Shown: positions 4,840-5,464 of the stretch, piece after piece
Layout of the letters: every line of letters begins with the position of its first letter
How positions within the stretch are numbered: the stretch's first letter is position 1
Origin: Thermodesulfobacterium sp.
Lineage (GTDB): Bacteria; Desulfobacterota; Thermodesulfobacteria; Thermodesulfobacteriales; Thermodesulfobacteriaceae
Length of the DNA stretch: 5,464 bases
Direction of reading: 5' to 3'
Assembly: GCA_021163085.1 (NCBI GenBank)
Contig: JAGGXL010000043.1
Coordinates: 1 to 5,464, forward strand
Program-made: the position numbers and the translations under genes
Notes under the pieces: model-generated
The model's input: only the letters and a program-made list of their open reading frames with translations
What the model was told of the DNA's origin: nothing
Database searches by the model: none

Positions 4840-5464
4840 ATGGAAGCAGAAGATAATAAAATAGGTTTGATTTCAGGAGAAGGGGAATTTCCTGTTATTT
4901 TAGCTCGTAGTTTAAAAGATAAAAATTATGAAATTATTGCTGTTTGTTTTTCTAACAGGCAGAAAGAAAGGTTAAAAAAGTTTACTTCTGAGGTTTTTAA
5001 GATTTCTATAGGACAATTAGGAAAGCTTATAAAGATTTTTAAAGAAAGAGAGGTAAAAAACCTTGCTTTTCTGGGGAAAATAGACAAGAGTTATGCTTTA
5101 AGGGTGGGTATTCCTGATTTTAAAGCTCTGGCTTTGTGGAAAAACCTCAAAAATAGAGAAGACAATTCAATTTTAAAGAGCGTGATAGAAGAGTTAGAAA
5201 AAGAAGGTTTTGTGGTAAGAGGGCCTTCAGAATTTTTACAGGAGTTTTTGACTCCTGAGGGAATATTTACAAAAAGGGCTCCCACAGCAGAAGAGTGGGA
5301 AGATATAAAATATGGATTTAAAATTGCCAAAATTATTGGTTCTCTTGATGTAGGGCAGTGTGTGGTAGTAAAAGATAAAATGACCGTAGCTGTAGAGGCT
5401 ATGGAAGGAACAGATGCAACCATTTTAAGAGCTGGTAGACTTAGAAAAAATACGGTTGTAATAA
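4840..5464 (+). CDS. lpxI: UDP-2,3-diacylglucosamine pyrophosphatase LpxI (3' partial)
   Basis: The frame stays open from ATG 4840 to the window's end, giving 208 residues of a protein that is usually about 270-280; the C-terminal part is outside. LpxI (DUF1009) hydrolyses UDP-2,3-diacylglucosamine to lipid X and UMP at the cytosolic face of the inner membrane, replacing LpxH in many bacteria. Recognisable family blocks are GLISGEGEFP (9-18), IGQLGKLIKIFK (57-68), FLGKIDK (77-83), an REDNSILKSVIEELE-like stretch (106-120), TPEGIFTKRAPTAEEWEDI (138-156), DVGQCVVVKD (170-179) and AVEAMEGTDATILRAG (184-199). The conserved C-terminal acidic region implicated in catalysis in Caulobacter LpxI is probably beyond the window, so activity cannot be judged. 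It is co-directional with lpxA after 6 bases and in the same frame. lpxB would be expected downstream. Confidence 0.95.
   Translation, partial: MEAEDNKIGLISGEGEFPVILARSLKDKNYEIIAVCFSNRQKERLKKFTSEVFKISIGQLGKLIKIFKEREVKNLAFLGKIDKSYALRVGIPDFKALALWKNLKNREDNSILKSVIEELEKEGFVVRGPSEFLQEFLTPEGIFTKRAPTAEEWEDIKYGFKIAKIIGSLDVGQCVVVKDKMTVAVEAMEGTDATILRAGRLRKNTVVI

Noticed and set aside
5091..5423. Minus-strand open frame at the right end
   Set aside because: The plus strand carries LpxI family motifs throughout this stretch, so the antisense frame is a shadow.

Overview
The window is a compact, AT-rich (roughly one-third G+C by eye) stretch of a Gram-negative bacterial chromosome. The proteins are rich in Lys, Ile and Glu. 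It carries a siroheme-decarboxylase-type gene (ahbA), which belongs to the siroheme-dependent heme/heme d1 route typical of sulfate reducers and related anaerobes. It also carries lipid A genes that use LpxI rather than LpxH. Together these suggest an anaerobic, probably thermophilic Thermodesulfobacteria-like or deltaproteobacteria-like organism. That placement is an inference; no rRNA or other marker is present.

Layout: (1) 1-2945, plus strand: the 3' end of ilvD (dihydroxy-acid dehydratase) overlaps by 4 bases an MCE/Mla-type lipid ABC transporter operon of permease (mlaE), ATPase (mlaF) and membrane-anchored MCE protein (mlaD). No mlaC, mlaB or mlaA follows. The MlaD protein is nearly twice the E. 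coli length because of a C-terminal array of four 34-residue repeats. (2) 2949-3401, minus strand: an AsnC/Lrp-fold protein most like AhbA, lying tail-to-tail with mlaD across only 3 bases. (3) 3402-3566: a 165-base, very AT-rich divergent intergenic region with a candidate fabZ promoter. A 13-bp inverted repeat with one bulged base covers its core elements. (4) 3567-5464, plus strand: fabZ, lpxA and the first 208 codons of lpxI, closely packed. The last gene runs off the window.

Functionally, two envelope-lipid modules lie on either side of a heme-biosynthesis gene. FabZ supplies the fatty acid cycle that makes 3-hydroxyacyl-ACP, LpxA transfers that acyl group to a UDP-sugar, and LpxI cleaves UDP-2,3-diacylglucosamine to lipid X. 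The MlaEFD complex moves phospholipid between inner membrane and periplasm/outer membrane.

No wholly unknown system is visible. The points most worth following are the repeat-extended MlaD without a shuttle protein beside it, substrate-site substitutions in LpxA, the dyad over the fabZ promoter, and the ahbA start, which lacks a Shine-Dalgarno.
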